Of a stretch of 35,860 nucleotides of DNA, positions 32,835 through 35,860 are shown in pieces. The stretch comes from Bacteroidota bacterium (lineage in GTDB: Bacteria > Bacteroidota > Bacteroidia > Chitinophagales > Chitinophagaceae). Numbering within the stretch: position 1 is the stretch's first letter; each line of letters opens with the position of its first letter. The position numbers and the translations under genes were made by a program. Below the pieces are notes generated by a model, which made no database searches, was not told the DNA's origin, and saw only the letters and a list, made by a program, of their open reading frames with translations. Location of the stretch: the NCBI GenBank assembly GCA_963169885.1, contig CAUJFR010000089.1, positions 1-35,860 of the forward strand. Reading direction: 5' to 3'.

Positions 32835-33797
32835 ATGCATATAGTTATTCCAGCCGATTACCAGCAAGCCGTAAAAAATCTCCGTTGCTTTCAGTTATTA
32901 GATGGACATACGGTAACCATACTGAGTGATTATTCAACGGATGTGGAAACGCTGGCCGCTCAATTCGCAAAGGCCGATGCAATAGTGTTGATCAGGGAGC
33001 GGACAAAAATTTCGGAAGAATTGTTATCCCGGCTGCCGGGGCTTAAACTGATCAGCCAGACAGGGAAGGTTGCCGGACATCTCGATCTCGCTGCCTGTTC
33101 AAAATACAAAGTGGCTGTAGCGGAAGGAGAAGGATCACCCATTGCACCGGCTGAATTGACCTGGAGCCTGATCATGAATGCCAGAAGGCAGTTGCCACAA
33201 GCAATGGAAGCCATGAAGAAAGGATTATGGCAAACCAATATCGGCACGGCACTGCATGGACAACTGATCGGTATCTGGGGCTATGGGAAAATCGGTAAAC
33301 TCATAGCCCGTTATGCTAAAGCCTTTGGAATGGACGTGCTGATCTGGGGCAGTGAAAAATCATTGGCAGAGGCCGCTGCAGACGGCTATGCTGTAGCCCA
33401 AACTAAAGCGGATTTTTTCAGCCGCGTGGATATCCTCAGCCTTCATTTGCGCTTAAGCAGCAGATCGTTTGGTATTGTAAAAGCAACGGACCTTGTCCTG
33501 ATGAAACCGGATGCCCTGATTGTAAATACGAGCCGGGCTGAACTGATCGAGGAAGATGCATTGGTACAGGCACTGCATGCCGGTCGACCGGGTTTCGCCG
33601 CAGTGGATGTGTATGAAGAGGAGCCGGTCATCAGCCCGACGCATCCTTTATTATTAATGCCCCAGGTACTTTGTACTCCCCACCTGGGATTTATAGAAAA
33701 GCAGACCTATGAAAAATATTTTTCAAAAGCCTTTGAAAATATCCTGGCTTTTGCAAACGGGAACCCGGTGAATATTGCCAATCCTGAAGTCCTCTGA
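32835..33797 (+). CDS. D-2-hydroxyacid dehydrogenase family protein
   Basis: The 320-residue cytosolic NAD(P)-dependent oxidoreductase has the cofactor motif Gly149-x-Gly151-x2-Gly154 in GIWGYGKIG and catalytic residues Arg234 (NTSRAEL), Glu263 (VYEEEP) and His283 (CTPHLGF). The PAELTWSLIMNARR helix is typical of a broad clade annotated only as D-2-hydroxyacid dehydrogenase. Substrate specificity cannot be set; phosphoglycerate dehydrogenase is unlikely because the ACT domain is absent. It follows the LpxR-like gene by 16 bases. Confidence 0.9.
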   Translation: MHIVIPADYQQAVKNLRCFQLLDGHTVTILSDYSTDVETLAAQFAKADAIVLIRERTKISEELLSRLPGLKLISQTGKVAGHLDLAACSKYKVAVAEGEGSPIAPAELTWSLIMNARRQLPQAMEAMKKGLWQTNIGTALHGQLIGIWGYGKIGKLIARYAKAFGMDVLIWGSEKSLAEAAADGYAVAQTKADFFSRVDILSLHLRLSSRSFGIVKATDLVLMKPDALIVNTSRAELIEEDALVQALHAGRPGFAAVDVYEEEPVISPTHPLLLMPQVLCTPHLGFIEKQTYEKYFSKAFENILAFANGNPVNIANPEVL

Positions 33798-33856
33798 AAG
33801 GTTCAGGCCGGGCAGGTAATAAATGATTGTTTTGTATAACCGCTAACTTTGTCAGT

Positions 33857-34705
33857 ATGATCCTGGAACATAAAAGGTATGAGCTTTTTGGAAAATTAAC
33901 GTTTGAAAAGCTGGTGATTGAGCCGCCGTTCCGGAAGCTCAACACGATGCCCAATGAAGCCTGTTTCTTTTATGTGATTGATGGCGTCGGGGAAACGATT
34001 TCGGAAGTAGATAAGATCAGGATCCCGACCAAAGAATCGGTTTTACTGAAATGCGGGAATTATATAACCCGGATACCGGTAACCGCCGCCACGGGTCCGT
34101 TTCAGACTATCGCGGTCCATTTTCATCCGGAGATATTGAAAAGGATCTATGAGAATGATCTACCGCTATTTTTACGGAAGCCAGCTGCCGGTAACCTGGC
34201 CATGGCCAATGTAAAGGGCACAGTGCTCATCAGCAAGTATATTGAGAGCCTGTTGTTTTACTTTGAAAACCCCGACCTGGTTAATGATGATTTATTGATC
34301 CTGAAACTCAAGGAAGTGATCCTGCTTTTATCACAGACAGAAGATCAGGCAAATATCCAGCAGGTATTGGCCGGTTTGTTTTCACCGACTACTTATTCTT
34401 TCCAGGAAGTCATCGACGCTCATCTTTATAGTGATATTTCGATAGAAGAACTCGCGCAACTCACTAGTTTAAGCCTTTCCTCCTTCAAACGGGAATTCAA
34501 ACGGATCTATAATGACAGTCCCGGCAATTACCTGCGCAATAAAAAGCTCGATAAAGCAGCCGGTCTCCTGCAGTTCACCGATCAGCGGATTACGGATATC
34601 GCTTACGAGGCAGGTTTTAATGAATTACCTCATTTCTCCAAGTGTTTTAAAGATAAATTTTCTTTATCCCCATCTGAATACCGGTTGAACCAAAAGCCCA
34701 AATAA
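33857..34705 (+). CDS. AraC-family transcriptional regulator
   Basis: Start at the ATG at 33857. A TAACTTTG box fitting the Bacteroidota -7 consensus (TAnnTTTG) lies only 5 bases before it, so the transcript may be nearly leaderless. The 282-residue protein has a sensing N-terminus (about 1-170) and a C-terminal AraC helix-turn-helix pair (ISIEELAQLTSLSLSSFKREF...ITDIAYEAGFNELPHFSKCFKDKFSLSPSEYR). It probably controls the DoxX and AhpD-like genes downstream, mirroring the module at 29.3-31.7 kb. Confidence 0.88.
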   Translation: MILEHKRYELFGKLTFEKLVIEPPFRKLNTMPNEACFFYVIDGVGETISEVDKIRIPTKESVLLKCGNYITRIPVTAATGPFQTIAVHFHPEILKRIYENDLPLFLRKPAAGNLAMANVKGTVLISKYIESLLFYFENPDLVNDDLLILKLKEVILLLSQTEDQANIQQVLAGLFSPTTYSFQEVIDAHLYSDISIEELAQLTSLSLSSFKREFKRIYNDSPGNYLRNKKLDKAAGLLQFTDQRITDIAYEAGFNELPHFSKCFKDKFSLSPSEYRLNQKPK

Positions 34706-34780
34706 TTGAACCGGCTTTGACAAGCGAACCGTTTGTATAGATTGATTTTTGTATTCATCAATAATTCAAAAATCAATCAC

Positions 34781-35212
34781 ATGTACAATCTGAGAAAAAC
34801 GAGTTCCAGCAAAATTTACGGGATCAACCGGGTGATGCTGGGCATTATGTTTATGATGACGGGCTTTATGAAACTGGCCCTGCCCGATTACGGACATGCC
34901 TGGTCCATTCAGCTGCACGAAGCTGGCTTTCCTTTTTATGAGCTGATCTACTGGGGTGTTCCCATAATGGAATTCATCATTGGCACCATCATCTTACTGG
35001 GCTATTATGCCCGGATCGGTGCCCTGTTGGTGATCCCCATCATGCTGGTGGCCGTGTATGTCCACCTGACAGTAACTGACCCCGGAGCCTTTCCTTCACA
35101 ACCGCAGCTGCCCATTATGCCGGTGATCGCCCTTATGATGGCGGGCTTGTTATGGGTCAGGGGCAGTGGCAGCTGGAGTTTTGATATTCAGACACAACTC
35201 CGCAAAGTCTGA
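34781..35212 (+). CDS. DoxX-family membrane protein
   Basis: Start at the ATG at 34781 (MYNLRKTSS...). The 143-residue protein has four membrane helices: residues 16-32 (NRVMLGIMFMMTGFMKL), 52-74, 77-97 and 112-129. The order and the GxxFxxxGxxK helix match DoxX. Its partners in other bacteria handle thiosulfate or quinol oxidation or resistance to thiol stress; the function here is unknown. It lies 75 bases after the AraC gene and 45 bases before the AhpD-like gene. Confidence 0.85.
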   Translation: MYNLRKTSSSKIYGINRVMLGIMFMMTGFMKLALPDYGHAWSIQLHEAGFPFYELIYWGVPIMEFIIGTIILLGYYARIGALLVIPIMLVAVYVHLTVTDPGAFPSQPQLPIMPVIALMMAGLLWVRGSGSWSFDIQTQLRKV

Positions 35213-35257
35213 AGCAACAAGAGGCATTATTTCAATTATAAATAAAACAGATAAACA

Positions 35258-35809
35258 ATGACAAACTTAAACGTTGAGCACATCGTTCGTTCACCCAAGA
35301 CCAATGAAATCCTTGATAATACCAAAAAGGGATTAGGTTTTGTTCCCAATATGTATGTAAACATGGGGGCTAATACTGCGCTGCTGGATGCCTATACCTA
35401 TTCTTATAACAGTTTCAGGGCTAATTCCGGATTTACATCAGCCGAACAGGAAGTGGTGTTTTTATCGGTGGCTTATGAAAACAATTGTGAGTACTGTATG
35501 GCGGCGCACAGTTTTGTAGGGGATCATATGACCCATGTACCGGCCGAAGTGACCGATGCCATACGTGATGGCCAGGCGATTCCTGAAAACAAATATGCGG
35601 CTTTATCAAAGCTTACCCGTCTGATCACAGCTAACCGGGGAAATATCTCCCGGGAGGATATTGATGAATTTCTCGCAGCCGGTTATACCGAAGCGCATGT
35701 GCTGGGTATCATTGCCGGTGTGGCCATCAAAACCATGAGTAATTACTCCAATCATATTACTTCCCCGGAAGTGGATGCGGCTTTTGCCAGCCGGATCTGG
35801 AAAAAATGA
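35258..35809 (+). CDS. AhpD/carboxymuconolactone decarboxylase-like protein
   Basis: The 183-residue helical protein has Cys77-x2-Cys80-x3-His84 in NNCEYCMAAHSFVG, the AhpD redox motif, so a peroxidase-type role is likelier than decarboxylation. It shares overall plan with the protein at 30374-30922: KxxLGFVPNxY near residue 30, ALxKLTxxIxxxRGN, and a C-terminal helix with MxNYxxHIT. The two are paralogues, each downstream of an AraC gene. A terminator follows. Confidence 0.87.
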   Translation: MTNLNVEHIVRSPKTNEILDNTKKGLGFVPNMYVNMGANTALLDAYTYSYNSFRANSGFTSAEQEVVFLSVAYENNCEYCMAAHSFVGDHMTHVPAEVTDAIRDGQAIPENKYAALSKLTRLITANRGNISREDIDEFLAAGYTEAHVLGIIAGVAIKTMSNYSNHITSPEVDAAFASRIWKK

Positions 35810-35825
35810 AAAACCAATTTTTAAC

Positions 35826-35852
35826 AGGAAGGGAGACCCGTTCTCCTTTCCT
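35826..35852 (+). terminator. Terminator after the second AhpD-like gene
   Basis: AGGAAGGGAGA and TCTCCTTTCCT form an 11-bp stem with one G-T pair around a 5-base loop, followed by a T-rich tail. Confidence 0.75.
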
Positions 35853-35860
35853 TTCATCTT

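Overview
The window looks like a chromosomal segment of a Bacteroidota member, most likely from the Chitinophagaceae. The reasons are two proteins ending in type IX secretion (T9SS) sorting domains, families typical of the phylum (DUF6132, DUF6789, the VPS10/BNR giant protein, a split HipA with an N-terminal zinc knuckle), weak ribosome binding sites, and long intergenic stretches packed with short palindromic repeats. No rRNA, CRISPR array, phage or full insertion sequence was seen. The family-level assignment is inference.

Layout. 1-2.5 kb: the 5' end of a PolB-type exonuclease gene, then mannose-1-phosphate guanylyltransferase and arabinose-5-phosphate isomerase (surface sugar precursors). 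2.8-7.3 kb: RecQ helicase and a TPR sensor histidine kinase. 7.3-9.0 kb: a tandem composite repeat array. 9-13.5 kb: a 1049-residue secreted BNR/VPS10 protein, more repeats, and a small T9SS protein. 13.5-21.3 kb: a stress and thiol cluster centred on a sigma factor with a soluble zinc-binding anti-sigma partner. 21.3-22.4 kb: a second dense repeat island. 22.4-24.1 kb: a three-gene HipB/HipS/HipT-like toxin-antitoxin operon with three phased operators, flanked by direct repeats. 24.5 kb: tRNA-Phe. 24.7-29.2 kb: a giant T9SS-sorted repeat protein. 29.3-35.8 kb: two AraC-regulator modules, each with an AhpD/carboxymuconolactone-decarboxylase-like protein, plus an isochorismatase-like hydrolase, an LpxR-like outer-membrane protein, a 2-hydroxyacid dehydrogenase and a DoxX protein.

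Main observations. (1) Five gene starts around the sigma/anti-sigma pair carry the same bipartite motif, TTGT(A/C)AGG(T/A)(A/T), exactly 12 bases, C(C/A/T)GTC. They precede a thioredoxin pair, a DUF6789 protein, YceI, TANGO2/ATP-grasp, and an OB-fold/DUF6132/outer-membrane/thioredoxin operon. This reads as a complete local regulon of a thiol/zinc-controlled sigma factor, comparable in logic to actinobacterial SigR-RsrA. (2) A 62-bp element is inserted three times, each time at the centre of a copy of the same short palindrome, and removing it restores the repeat. A 21-bp palindrome behaves similarly. (3) The HipBST-like operon has palindromic operators at exact 40-bp spacing. (4) The intergenic array is modular, and its hairpins show compensated base changes between copies.
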